DNA of 64,000 bases from Chryseobacterium tagetis (GCF_016735585.2 NZ_JAERSE020000001.1:620001-684000); one strand, 5' to 3'; shown: positions 27,018-35,791, numbered from the stretch's first letter. Translations and numbers: made by a program. The notes: a model not told the origin generated them from the sequence alone.

Positions 27018-27515
27018 TTATTTTCTTTTTATTCCGATCATGCGTAATGCAGTTCTTGTTAAAAATATTTCATCAAATGCCGTAAGAGATTCCACATCCT
27101 GGAAATTCAAAAAGCTAAGATCAGTTTTATTGAATGACAACTCAATAGAAGTATTATAAGTAGCGACAATTCTTACTCGGGAATAGCCATTGTAATCTAC
27201 TTTGAAATCTTTAAAAAAACATTGCTGCTCTGCAGTTTGATAGATTCTGTATTCTTCAAATGCAGCAGTATCAACTGTTTCTCCATTGCTATTGTGCTCA
27301 AGAGTTTTCCAGGAGATATAATTTTTCGGTTCTTTCAAAACATTGCCTTGCTGATCTACGGGAACAAACATTCCTAGACGTAAAGGTTTTTTCAGGAAAT
27401 TGGCATAGTTCTTCATCAGTTTTAATGTTTGAAGATCTGCATATCCTTCGTGGGAATAATATTCTATGACAAAAGTAGTCATCGGAATCAGCTTATGAGA
27501 CGCATCAGGCTGCAT
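27018..27515 (-). CDS. Hypothetical 165-aa protein
   Basis: Start taken at ATG 27515 (MQPDASHKLIPMTTFVIEYY); the ATG at 27482 is an alternative. A soluble protein with no signal peptide. Sequence blocks include RLGMFVPVDQQGNVLKEPKNYISWK and CFFKDFKVDYNGYSRVRIVATYNTSIELSF, predicted alpha/beta. I do not recognise a family. It ends close to the sRNA terminator and is transcribed towards it. Confidence 0.7.
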   Translation of the reverse strand: MQPDASHKLIPMTTFVIEYYSHEGYADLQTLKLMKNYANFLKKPLRLGMFVPVDQQGNVLKEPKNYISWKTLEHNSNGETVDTAAFEEYRIYQTAEQQCFFKDFKVDYNGYSRVRIVATYNTSIELSFNKTDLSFLNFQDVESLTAFDEIFLTRTALRMIGIKRK

Positions 27516-27731
27516 ATATACAAGGGCTTTTTAAAAAAAATAAAAATAGCATTTTTATTCATTTTATCAAGTCTGCTTAGAAAGATAAATTTTAAATAAT
27601 AGTATATTTTTGTTAATTAATTGATTTTTAGTGTTTTGTTTTGAATCAGATAGATTGTTATAACCAGAATTGATCTTCATCATCCCAAAATAAAATTAAT
27701 ACCTATTTTTGCTGAAATTCGTCGGAAAAAA

Positions 27732-28898
27732 ATGAAGAATGTACTAAGCTGGGTTTTAGTTTTATTTCTTACCGTTTCACTTTTAAACAACTGTCTGAGC
27801 AATCAAGTTCAGAAAGATATTGAGCAGAAAAAATCCTTCATTACCAAATTGAGGCAACTCTATGCTTCCGGCGATACTTCAAAATGGCCCGTTCCGATGC
27901 TGGACGAAGAGACAAAACCTTATTTTTCGGAGATCGGTCATCTTCCTGAAATAGAATTTCCAAAAGATAATCCATACTCATCGGAAAAAGCTTTGCTGGG
28001 AAAAACATTATTTTACGATCCGCGTCTTTCGGGTTCTAATCAGATTGCCTGTGCTTCCTGCCACGATCCTGAATTGGGATGGTGTGATAACAGAATGGTT
28101 TCTTTTGGGCATGATAGACAATTGGGAACCCGGAATGCAATGAGTATTTTAAATTCAGCTTACGCAACTTCTTTGTTTTGGGATGGCCGCGCTGCTTCAC
28201 TGGAAGAGCAATCTCAGATGCCTATTCAGGATCAGAGAGAAATGAGTGAGCATATTGAGATGGCAGTGGGAAAAATTGCTAAAATAAAAGGATATGAAAT
28301 CTTATTTGAAAAAGCTTTCGGAGATAAAAAGATAACAAAAGAAAAAATTACTAAAGCGATTGCAACTTTTGAAAGAACGATTAAAAGTTCTCCGAGTAAA
28401 TTTGATCGCTTTATAGATGGTGAAACCAATCTTTTCTCTGATGATGAAGTGATGGGGCTTCATCTGTTTCGTACAAAAGCACAATGCGTCAATTGTCATA
28501 ATTCCGGATACTTTTCAAACAACCGTTTCGAAAATATAGGAACCTCTTTACTGGGATCTGAGCAGGAAGATTTGGGAAGATATCTGGTCACTAAAAATTC
28601 TGAAGATGTGGGGAAATTTCGTGTGCCAAGTTTACGGGAAGTTGTAAGGACTGGACCTTGGATGCATAATGGGATTTTTACCTCTTTAGCAGATGTTATC
28701 CAGATTTATAACAAGGGAAATCCGGAACCTTATAAAAACCGGACAACCGTGCATAATGGAATTACATTAACCTCCGAAAAATCTGATATGTTAAGGTTAT
28801 TGGATCTAACAGAAGAAGAAGTTTTACAGCTAGAAAAATTCTTAGGAACACTGTCAACAAAAAATCAGAGGATTTCGCCTCCGGTTTTACCTCAATAA
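27732..28898 (+). CDS. Di-heme cytochrome c peroxidase / MauG-family lipoprotein
   Basis: 388 aa. A lipobox near SLLNNC marks it as a periplasmic lipoprotein. Two c-type heme motifs are present: CASCH at 107-111 and CVNCH at 252-256. The family signatures LFYDPRLSGSNQIACASCHD, WDGRAASLEEQ and FRVPSLREVVRTGPWMHNG are seen. Such enzymes reduce H2O2 with electrons from c-type cytochromes or act in MauG-like oxidations. A TATTTTTG -7 box is at 27704-27711. It is single-gene, with its own terminator. Confidence 0.94.
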   Translation: MKNVLSWVLVLFLTVSLLNNCLSNQVQKDIEQKKSFITKLRQLYASGDTSKWPVPMLDEETKPYFSEIGHLPEIEFPKDNPYSSEKALLGKTLFYDPRLSGSNQIACASCHDPELGWCDNRMVSFGHDRQLGTRNAMSILNSAYATSLFWDGRAASLEEQSQMPIQDQREMSEHIEMAVGKIAKIKGYEILFEKAFGDKKITKEKITKAIATFERTIKSSPSKFDRFIDGETNLFSDDEVMGLHLFRTKAQCVNCHNSGYFSNNRFENIGTSLLGSEQEDLGRYLVTKNSEDVGKFRVPSLREVVRTGPWMHNGIFTSLADVIQIYNKGNPEPYKNRTTVHNGITLTSEKSDMLRLLDLTEEEVLQLEKFLGTLSTKNQRISPPVLPQ

Positions 28899-28910
28899 GA
28901 CGATAAAAAC

Positions 28911-28944
28911 AAAACCCACAATCATAAAATAATTGTGGGTTTTT
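28911..28944. terminator. Hairpin terminator of the cytochrome c peroxidase gene
   Basis: AAAACCCACAAT (28911-28922) pairs with ATTGTGGGTTTT (28932-28943) over a 9-nt loop, followed by T. Confidence 0.9.
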
Positions 28945-29033
28945 CGTAAATAAAATATATAATTAAGATTTGGGTGCTTACAATCTATAAATTCAAAGTT
29001 TTTTGTCTTTATGTTTTATAAACTTATTCGATC

Positions 29034-29115
29034 AACACGTTGCAAATACTATGCCTGAAATCCCACGAATTCGTGATTTTTCGTAAAGTTAATGTGTTAA
29101 AGTTGCTAACGTGTT
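29034..29115. repeat. 82-bp MITE-like palindromic element
   Basis: The ends AACACGTTGCAA (29034-29045) and TTGCTAACGTGTT (29103-29115) are inverted repeats with one extra base. The centre has a perfect 12-bp palindrome CACGAATTCGTG (29064-29075). It lies between the convergent peroxidase and MFS genes. The sequence AACACGTTG occurs again at 30501, maybe a remnant. Confidence 0.5.
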
Positions 29116-29160
29116 CATTTCCTGCTTGAAAAATATATGGTTTTTAATATTAGTCAGTAT

Positions 29161-30360
29161 TTAAGAAGTCCGTTTTGAAAATAAAATGAGTCTTCCGGCC
29201 AAGAGAAATGCTATAAAAAGGATTGTGGCAAGGAAACTTACAAAAAAATTCCATGAAGTAGCATGTAGTAAATACCCCGTTCCACTACCAAGAATACTGG
29301 AACCAAAATAATAGAATAGCCAATAAATAGAAGTTGCGGAAGATTTCCCGTATTTTGCCCGGATAGCAACCATTTGACTGGCCATAGTATGCGCAGAGAA
29401 AAAGGATAACGTAAATAATGCTAAACCGAATATCAACAGATAAATATTCTGTGAATAAAAAAGTAATAAAGAAGCAAACATCGTTACAATAGAATACTTC
29501 AGGATGTTTCTCTTTTCATAGAACCTTGAAAGATAGCTGGTAAGCATAGTTCCGAAAACACCGAAAATATACATTAAAAAAATCAAAGCTATCAAGTAAT
29601 GACTCAATGAAAATGGAGGAGCCTCTAAACGGAAGCTTAGATAATTATAAATACTTACAAAAGACCCCATAATCATGGCAGCAATACAGAATAAAGATAA
29701 TAAAAACGGATCCGAAAGAAACTTTCTCATCTGTTTTATCTTTAAAGAATAATCTATTTTTTGAGGATGAAAAAAACGGGAGTTCGGAAAAATTTTCCAG
29801 AAAGTCAACCCTAATATTAAACTTGCTATTCCGATGATCATAACTGCATTTTTCCAGCCGTATTCTCCTGCAAGAATTGTTGTAGATATCCTTCCGCTCA
29901 TTCCTCCGATCGTATTTCCGCTCAGATACATACTTATGGCAAGAGCAACAGAAGATATTTCCACTTCTTCAGTAAGATAGGCAAGAGCAACCGCAGAAAC
30001 ACCGGATACTAAAAAACCTTTAAAAAAGCCAATTGCAATTAAAATACTGAGATTGGGAATCCATGTAGAAACAAATGTCAGAAATGCAGAAGAAAGGAGA
30101 GAAAAGACCATCAGTTTTTTTCTGGAATACGCATCTGCTTTAAAAGCAAAGAAAAAAAGACCTGCAGCCATTCCTATAGTGGAAGAAGATACCAGAAGAG
30201 AGCTGTTTCCTGCTCCGGCATTAAAATATTCACTCACCAAAGGAAGAAGCGGCTGAAAAAGATAAAGCTGTGCAAATACAGAAAGCCCCGATAAGAATAT
30301 GCCTATTTTGATAAGTTTGAATCTATGACTTTTCTTGTCTGCTTTTTCTAAATTATTCAT
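29161..30360 (-). CDS. Major facilitator superfamily transporter
   Basis: 399 aa with about 12 hydrophobic helices and a charged loop between TM6 and TM7 (FHPQKIDYSLKIKQMRKF). A motif-A-like segment FKADAYSRKKLMVFSLL follows TM2, and the ALAISMYLSGNTIGGMSGR block in TM5 resembles proton-driven drug/efflux MFS carriers (Bcr/AraJ-like). It is a secondary exporter; the substrate is unknown. It is divergent from the alpha-oxoamine synthase gene across a 253-bp AT-rich gap. Confidence 0.9.
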   Translation of the reverse strand: MNNLEKADKKSHRFKLIKIGIFLSGLSVFAQLYLFQPLLPLVSEYFNAGAGNSSLLVSSSTIGMAAGLFFFAFKADAYSRKKLMVFSLLSSAFLTFVSTWIPNLSILIAIGFFKGFLVSGVSAVALAYLTEEVEISSVALAISMYLSGNTIGGMSGRISTTILAGEYGWKNAVMIIGIASLILGLTFWKIFPNSRFFHPQKIDYSLKIKQMRKFLSDPFLLSLFCIAAMIMGSFVSIYNYLSFRLEAPPFSLSHYLIALIFLMYIFGVFGTMLTSYLSRFYEKRNILKYSIVTMFASLLLFYSQNIYLLIFGLALFTLSFFSAHTMASQMVAIRAKYGKSSATSIYWLFYYFGSSILGSGTGYLLHATSWNFFVSFLATILFIAFLLAGRLILFSKRTS

Positions 30361-30573
30361 GATGCTATATTCAAAAGATATTTTGAAATGCGCAAATTTC
30401 TTACTATTTTTTGAATAAGAAAAGGAATAAACTTTGATGAAATCTATTCATAAAATTGATTAGTGATTTAATTTTTAGAAGAAAAGATAATCTAAGAGAT
30501 AACACGTTGTAGTTGTAGATGAAAATAAAAAGATGTTTTCTGGAAAAATAAAAAAAATAAGACGAGATAATCT

Positions 30574-30581
30574 TATATTTG
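30574..30581 (+). promoter_or_regulatory. -7 box TATATTTG for the oxoamine synthase/TetR pair
   Basis: Exact TAnnTTTG, 32 nt before the ATG at 30614; the -33 box is poor. Confidence 0.55.
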
Positions 30582-30613
30582 TTATAAATAATTCACAAAA
30601 CTAATAATTAAGG

Positions 30614-31870
30614 ATGAACATAGATTTTACAACAGCAACGTTTAAGGACTTTGAAAATATTCCGGGTCTGGATATGATGGAACGCGCCAATGCTTATTAT
30701 GATTTTTTAGACTATATGAAATCTAATGGACATCGTTACAGACTACAAAATAATACAGGATGTAGTTCAATAATGAACGTGACTGCAGAGAACACTACAA
30801 AAGAATTTATAAGCTTTGTGACAAGTGATTACTTAGGATTTACACAACATCCAAAAGTGAAACAGGCAGCCATTGAAGGTGTGGAAAAATTTGGGGCAGG
30901 TACTGCAGCCACTCCGCTTATAGGAGGATATTATTCATATCATAATGACCTGGAAGAAAAAATAGCTGGATTTTTTGGAAGATCACAAGATGAAGCTGTA
31001 ATTTTTACAACAGGATATACAGCAAATAGTGCGACATTGCAGATTTTGCTTCAAAAAGAAGATATAGCTATTGTGGATATGGCAGTACACGCAAGTGTAT
31101 ATGAAGGATGTATTTTAACAAACAGAAAGACATTTCCACATAATAATTTAGAGGCTTTGGAACATATTCTAAAAACCTCAGAAAATCAATACCGTACCAA
31201 ATTGGTCGTTATTGACGGAGTATATTCTCAAGACGGAGATACAGCTCCCATTGAAGAAATATACCAATTGGTAAAAAAATATAATGCATATTTAATGGTT
31301 GATGATGTACATGGAGTAGGAATTTTAGGAAAAACAGGAAGAGGAACGATTGAAGACACCGGTTTGCTGGATAAAATTGATATCATCACAGGAACATTCA
31401 GTAAAACATTCGGTAATCTGGGAGGGTATGTGATCGCAAATAAAAAACTGACCAATTTTATCAGATTTCAATCCCGTCAGCAGATATTTTCTGCAACTAC
31501 ACCGCCTCCTACAGCCACAGGAATCATTAAAGCCATTGAATTAATAGATGAAGAACCGCATTGGCGTTTAAAATTGTGGGATAATATTAATTATTTCAAA
31601 AAAGGACTGGATGATATGGGATTAGATACGGGAACTACCTGTTCTGCCGTTGTCCCTGTGAAAATTGGAGACCCTCATATCACGGGAGATGTTGGGAAAC
31701 TTCTCTTAGATCACGGGATCTATACCAATCCGATTATTTATCCCGCAGTCGCAAGAAAAGATGCCCGTATAAGGATGAGTGTTACTGCAACACACGAGCG
31801 TGAGCATCTGGACAAAACGTTAAATGCATTTGAGGATATCAAAAATAAATTGCATATTGCAAAAAAATAA
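30614..31870 (+). CDS. Alpha-oxoamine synthase family PLP enzyme
   Basis: 418 aa, fold type I PLP enzyme of the family of KBL, BioF, ALAS and serine palmitoyltransferase. Seen: TSDYLGF near the N-terminus, the glycine-rich GAGTAATPLIGGYYSYH, DDVHGVGILGKTGRG with the PLP-binding Asp and His, and the Schiff-base Lys264 (TGTFSKTFGNLGG). They condense an amino acid with an acyl-thioester and release CO2. The long N-terminus and the SDYLGF/DDVHG variants set it apart from BioF and KBL. In this phylum such enzymes make sphingolipid or sulfonolipid bases (serine palmitoyl- or cysteate acyltransferases), which is my best guess. Paired with a TetR regulator 5 nt downstream. Confidence 0.88.
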   Translation: MNIDFTTATFKDFENIPGLDMMERANAYYDFLDYMKSNGHRYRLQNNTGCSSIMNVTAENTTKEFISFVTSDYLGFTQHPKVKQAAIEGVEKFGAGTAATPLIGGYYSYHNDLEEKIAGFFGRSQDEAVIFTTGYTANSATLQILLQKEDIAIVDMAVHASVYEGCILTNRKTFPHNNLEALEHILKTSENQYRTKLVVIDGVYSQDGDTAPIEEIYQLVKKYNAYLMVDDVHGVGILGKTGRGTIEDTGLLDKIDIITGTFSKTFGNLGGYVIANKKLTNFIRFQSRQQIFSATTPPPTATGIIKAIELIDEEPHWRLKLWDNINYFKKGLDDMGLDTGTTCSAVVPVKIGDPHITGDVGKLLLDHGIYTNPIIYPAVARKDARIRMSVTATHEREHLDKTLNAFEDIKNKLHIAKK

Positions 31871-31875
31871 TAAAC

Positions 31876-32514
31876 ATGCCTAGAAAAGTTGTACAAGGTC
31901 CTATCAGAGATAAAGAAAAGACCAAACAAAAACTATTAGCAGCTGTTGGAAAAATTTTACGAGTTAAAGGCTATTCAGGACTGAAAGTAAGTAAAATTGC
32001 TGCGGTAGCGGGATTTGATAAAAAACTAATCTATGAATATTTCGGAAGTACCGATAAATTGATTGATGAGTATATCAAGTCACAGGATTATTGGAGTAGA
32101 GTAAGCCAGGAAAATGTAGAAGTAGATATTTCCGATGGAGGGAAAGAATTGTCTAAAATGGCTATTTTGAGCCAGTATGATAATCTGAAGAAAAATAAAG
32201 AACTTCAGAAAATTATACTTTGGGGACTTTCTGAAAGTAAGCCTATTCTAAAGAAAATTGCTGATGAAAGAGAGGAAATAGGAGAAATGCTTTTTTCAAA
32301 TATTGTAGATCCTTACTTCGGAGAAGAAGATGCTGTAAGATATAGAGCTATTACTGCACTTTTGGTTTCAGGAGCCTATTATCTGAATCTTTATACAGGA
32401 TATAATGCAAGTAAATTCTGTGGTATCGATTTGAAAACTGACGAAGGAAGACAGGAAATTGAGAAAGCGATCGTTGAAATTATTGATTTTGCATATCAGA
32501 AAAAAGAAAAATAA
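31876..32514 (+). CDS. TetR-family transcriptional regulator
   Basis: 212 aa. Residues about 15-62 form the TetR helix-turn-helix (ILRVKGYSGLKVSKIAAVAGFDKKLIYEYFGSTDKLIDEYI); the remainder is a helical ligand-binding domain. It follows the oxoamine synthase gene by 5 nt, so it is co-transcribed and may control that gene or the divergent MFS gene. The ligand may be a lipid or acyl-CoA given the neighbour, but that is inference. Confidence 0.92.
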   Translation: MPRKVVQGPIRDKEKTKQKLLAAVGKILRVKGYSGLKVSKIAAVAGFDKKLIYEYFGSTDKLIDEYIKSQDYWSRVSQENVEVDISDGGKELSKMAILSQYDNLKKNKELQKIILWGLSESKPILKKIADEREEIGEMLFSNIVDPYFGEEDAVRYRAITALLVSGAYYLNLYTGYNASKFCGIDLKTDEGRQEIEKAIVEIIDFAYQKKEK

Positions 32515-32592
32515 AAACGCCTTTATTCTATAAAGAAATAATTTTGTGGATAATTTGAAACCCTTACCCTTTCAGATTAAAACTTTATTTCT

Positions 32593-32600
32593 TATTTTTG
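32593..32600 (+). promoter_or_regulatory. -7 box TATTTTTG immediately before dnaX
   Basis: Exact TAnnTTTG ending 4 nt before the dnaX ATG. In this phylum transcription starts roughly 5-8 nt past the box, so a transcript made here would be leaderless or nearly so. Confidence 0.5.
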
Positions 32601-32604
32601 ACCA

Positions 32605-33690
32605 ATGGAAAATTTTATTGTATCTGCAAGAAAGTACCGCCCACAAGAGTTTGACACCGTTGTTGGGCAATCTCATATTACAGATACTTTAGAACATGCT
32701 ATTGAAGAAAACCAATTAGCTCAGGCTTTGCTTTTCTGCGGGCCAAGAGGAGTGGGTAAAACGACCTGCGCCAGAATTTTAGCTAGAAAGATTAATGAAA
32801 AAGACGGTTCTGTTTCAGAAGACGGTTTTGCGTACAATATCTATGAATTAGATGCTGCGTCTAACAACTCTGTAGATGATATCAGAGAATTGATAGATCA
32901 GGTTCGCTTTGCTCCTCAGGTAGGTAAATATAAAGTATATATTATCGACGAGGTTCATATGCTGTCTTCTGCCGCTTTCAATGCTTTTCTTAAAACATTG
33001 GAAGAACCGCCTGCTCATGCGATCTTTATTTTGGCAACTACCGAGAAACATAAAATCATTCCTACGATTTTGTCTCGTTGTCAGATTTATGATTTCAAGA
33101 GAATTACCATTGAAGATATTCAGGCACATCTTAGAAATATTGCACAGAAAGAAAATGTACAATATGAAGACGATGCTTTATATTTAATTGCTCAGAAAGC
33201 TGACGGAGCATTAAGAGATGCACTTTCTATTTTTGACAGGCTTTCTACCTTTTCCCAGAAAAACATTACTCTCGCTAAAGCAGCAGAAGTGTTGAATATT
33301 CTGGATTATGATCAATACCTTAATATTGTTGATCTGGCAAAAGAAAATAAAATACCTCAAATGCTGTTTTCTTTCAACGAAATTGTAAAAAAAGGATTTG
33401 ATCCCCATATTTTTATAGCAGGTTTAGGAAATCATTTCAGAGACTTAATGATGGCTCAAAATGCTTCTACTATAGAACTGATAGAAGTCGGAGAGCAGAC
33501 GAAAACAAAATTTGTAGAGCAGGCCCAGAAATGGAATGCACAGCAATTGATTGACGCTATTGAAATATGTAATCACGCTGATATCAACTACAAAAATTCG
33601 AAAAACCCTAGGCTTACTGTAGAAATCGCTTTAATGCAGTTAGCTTCTTTAACGGCTAATGGAGACGTTACAAAAAAAAAAAGTTCATAA
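32605..33690 (+). CDS. dnaX: DNA polymerase III gamma subunit (N-terminal product of dnaX)
   Basis: 361 aa AAA+ clamp-loader ATPase. Walker A GPRGVGKTT, Walker B IIDEVHML, sensor 1 TTEKHKI, and the SRC motif ILSRCQIYDF are present. The four-Cys zinc module that normally follows Walker A in DnaX is absent: the segment reads KINEKDGSVSEDGFAYN. It loads the sliding clamp and organises the replicase. The frame stops at 33690 right after an A11 tract, and the tau-type extension continues in the -1 frame. This product is therefore the gamma-length form. Confidence 0.95.
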   Translation: MENFIVSARKYRPQEFDTVVGQSHITDTLEHAIEENQLAQALLFCGPRGVGKTTCARILARKINEKDGSVSEDGFAYNIYELDAASNNSVDDIRELIDQVRFAPQVGKYKVYIIDEVHMLSSAAFNAFLKTLEEPPAHAIFILATTEKHKIIPTILSRCQIYDFKRITIEDIQAHLRNIAQKENVQYEDDALYLIAQKADGALRDALSIFDRLSTFSQKNITLAKAAEVLNILDYDQYLNIVDLAKENKIPQMLFSFNEIVKKGFDPHIFIAGLGNHFRDLMMAQNASTIELIEVGEQTKTKFVEQAQKWNAQQLIDAIEICNHADINYKNSKNPRLTVEIALMQLASLTANGDVTKKKSS

Positions 33691-33722
33691 TATTAGCTCC
33701 GTTTCTTGAAGAAAAACAAGAA
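33672..33722 (+). other. A11 slippery tract with nearby stop and small stem: dnaX frameshift site
   Basis: Eleven A at 33672-33682 are read ACA AAA AAA AAA AGT TCA TAA in the zero frame. A -1 shift, or one extra A in the transcript, joins the downstream frame. A 6-bp stem (33703-33708 with 33717-33722) follows. Related slippage sites produce tau and gamma in other bacteria. Confidence 0.7.
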
Positions 33723-34304
33723 GTAAAAATTCCTGTTCCGGCTGCACAACCTCAGCAAATCAATGAGGTGAAAAAGGAAACAGCAGTTTCTGTACCGGAG
33801 GAAAATACCATCACAAAAACTTCAAAACCTTTATCAAAACGTCCTTCTTCATCAGGATTCAGTATCAATTCTTTTTTAAACAAAGAAGAAAAAATAGAAG
33901 TAGACGAAAACGTAGCTGTAAAAACAGAAAACCTTCCGCAGAACCATTTTACAGATACCGACCTTCAGGCTGAATGGAACCTTATGCTGAAACAGCTGCA
34001 GAAAAAAGAACCATTTGTTTTCAATGCCGTGAAGACCTTCAAAATGTTTAAAAAAGATGAAAATCACATCATGGTTTCTTACCCTTCAGATTCTGCTAAA
34101 GTAGAGTTTGATAAAATAAGTGGTGAGTTTTTTAATCATTTTAGAAGAAAAGTTCATAATTATTCCATTGAAATTGAATATAAAAGAGACTTCGAAAATC
34201 TGAAGGTAGAAGTCATGACAAAAAGGAAGATCTTCGAAAAATTTATAGAAAAAAATCCACTTCTTAAAGATCTTGATGATTTAATGAGGTTTGATTTGAC
34301 ATAA
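33681..34304 (+). CDS. dnaX: tau-specific C-terminal extension of dnaX (-1 frame)
   Basis: After frameshifting, the protein continues KFIILAPFLEEKQEVKIPV with a proline/glutamine-rich linker, then a C-terminal domain (DLQAEWNLMLKQLQKKEPFVFNAVKTF to LKDLDDLMRFDLT). In tau this domain binds the polymerase and helicase. The combined product would be about 566 aa, normal for flavobacterial DnaX. An ATG at 33768 exists but lacks a sensible start context, so frameshift expression is more likely than independent translation. Confidence 0.85.
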   Translation, partial: KFIILAPFLEEKQEVKIPVPAAQPQQINEVKKETAVSVPEENTITKTSKPLSKRPSSSGFSINSFLNKEEKIEVDENVAVKTENLPQNHFTDTDLQAEWNLMLKQLQKKEPFVFNAVKTFKMFKKDENHIMVSYPSDSAKVEFDKISGEFFNHFRRKVHNYSIEIEYKRDFENLKVEVMTKRKIFEKFIEKNPLLKDLDDLMRFDLT

Positions 34305-34318
34305 ATTTTATATATTTG
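34291..34318 (+). promoter_or_regulatory. Promoter TTG-N17-TATATTTG at dnaX 3' end
   Basis: TTG at 34291-34293 and TATATTTG at 34311-34318, spacing 17 nt. A TCAAATATTTGA palindrome (34319-34330) lies at the expected start. It would transcribe the decayed small gene and possibly aroG. Confidence 0.5.
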
Positions 34319-34393
34319 TCAAATATTTGAGAGGAAAATCATTTTCTGACAAATACAAATTAATAAGAATAGCTGAAAATAGACGCTTTAACA

Positions 34394-34638
34394 ATGAAAA
34401 AATTGTTTACACCTTACCAGTCTACTTTTGCATCCGCTGATTATTTTAGCGGTTATCTTGGCTTTTCATTTACCTATTTTAGAAATTTCAGAAATTATTA
34501 CCGATTTTATTGGTATTGCTAATCTGAATTTCTTTCTCAAAAAATACAGGAAAACTGAAATCTCTTTCATTTAAATTCCTGATTCCTTTAAAAACTTTAA
34601 CGGCATTTTTTGAAAAGAATTATAAAGTAATTTTATAA
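34394..34638 (+). pseudogene. Decayed small membrane-protein gene (two frameshifts)
   Basis: Three frames read one after another give a continuous sensible protein of about 80 aa: MKKLFTPYQ (frame of 34394), then LLLHPLIILAVILAFHLPIL and EISEIITDFIGIANLN (+1), then SFSKNTGKLKSLSFKFLIPL and KTLTAFFEKNYKVIL with a stop at 34636-34638 (+1 again). Both breaks fit single-base insertions. The middle is a hydrophobic helix. I do not recognise the family. It fills most of the 384-bp gap between dnaX and the DAHP synthase gene. Sequencing error at both points is the alternative. Confidence 0.45.
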
Positions 34639-34688
34639 TACATTTCCTATGGTACTAACTTACAAACAAAATAAAATAGAATAAAAAT

Positions 34689-35768
34689 ATGAACTTAAAA
34701 GATTTAAAAAACGAGTGGATTAATGACTTCGCTCAACCGATGATGATTGCCGGACCATGTAGCGCGGAAAGTGAAGCTCAAATGTTGGAGACGGCCAGAA
34801 GAATGAAAGAAACCAATGCACAGGTGCCTATTTTCCGTGCGGGAATCTGGAAACCAAGAACAAAGCCAAATGGTTTTGAAGGAGTAGGAGTGATTGGTTT
34901 GAACTGGCTTAAAAAAGTAAAAGAAGAATACGGATTCAAAACGGCAACCGAAGTTGCCAATGCTCATCACGTATTCGCAGCATTGGAAGCAGATGTAGAT
35001 ATTCTTTGGATTGGTGCCCGTTCTACTGTGAATCCTTTTACCGTCCAGGAAATTGCGCAGGCTTTGAGAGGAACAGATAAAATTGTATTGGTGAAAAACC
35101 CGGTAAACCCAGATTTAGCTTTATGGATTGGAGCTTTAGAAAGACTTTTAGGACAGGGAATTACCAACTTAGGAGTTATTCACAGAGGATTTTCTACCTA
35201 CCAAAAAACAAAATACAGAAACAATCCAAACTGGCAGATTGCGTTGGATTTCAAAAGCCAGTTTCCTAATATTCCAATGTTGATAGACCCTTCCCATATT
35301 TGCGGAAACCGAACAGGTTTGGCAGATATTACGCAGGAAGCTTTGAACGTTGGTTACCAAGGAGCGATTATAGAAACGCATTGCAATCCTGATGAAGCTT
35401 GGAGTGATGCTTCCCAGCAAATTACACCGGAAGTTCTGGCTGAACTGATTGGTAATTTAAAAGTTAGAAACACAGACTTAGCCGGATTTGAAGGAGAAAT
35501 GGGAAGACACCGAACGCTGATTTCTGATCTTGATTTTCAACTGATTGAATTGCTTTCTCAAAGAATGAAAATTTCTGAAAAAATAGGTAAGCTTAAAAAA
35601 GAAAATGATATTGCGATCTTTCAGCCGGAACGTTGGAAAGTGATTACAGAATATGCTATTCAAAAAGCAGTGGAAACTGGAATGTCTCAGGAATTTATTG
35701 AAAAAGTATTCAAGGCAATTCACGAAGAATCTATTGAAGTTCAGAATAATATTATGATCAACAGATAA
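34689..35768 (+). CDS. DAHP synthase fused to chorismate mutase
   Basis: 359 aa. Residues 1-260 are a type-I DAHP synthase of the KDOPS-like (AroG beta) group: MIAGPCSAES, FRAGIWKPRTKPNGFEG, VIHRGFSTY, MLIDPSHICG, GAIIETHCNPDEAWSDA. Residues about 270-359 are an AroQ-type chorismate mutase (RTLISDLDFQLIELLSQRMKISEKIGKLKKEN). It makes DAHP from PEP and erythrose 4-phosphate and converts chorismate to prephenate. In this fusion the mutase domain usually mediates feedback control by prephenate or chorismate. Confidence 0.96.
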   Translation: MNLKDLKNEWINDFAQPMMIAGPCSAESEAQMLETARRMKETNAQVPIFRAGIWKPRTKPNGFEGVGVIGLNWLKKVKEEYGFKTATEVANAHHVFAALEADVDILWIGARSTVNPFTVQEIAQALRGTDKIVLVKNPVNPDLALWIGALERLLGQGITNLGVIHRGFSTYQKTKYRNNPNWQIALDFKSQFPNIPMLIDPSHICGNRTGLADITQEALNVGYQGAIIETHCNPDEAWSDASQQITPEVLAELIGNLKVRNTDLAGFEGEMGRHRTLISDLDFQLIELLSQRMKISEKIGKLKKENDIAIFQPERWKVITEYAIQKAVETGMSQEFIEKVFKAIHEESIEVQNNIMINR

Positions 35769-35791
35769 TAGTTTTTTAGATTTAAATTAAG

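Noticed and set aside
33768..34304. Independent gene starting at ATG 33768.
   Set aside because: The frame is open and coding-like back to the dnaX A-tract, and the protein is the tau C-terminus, so it belongs to dnaX by frameshifting.
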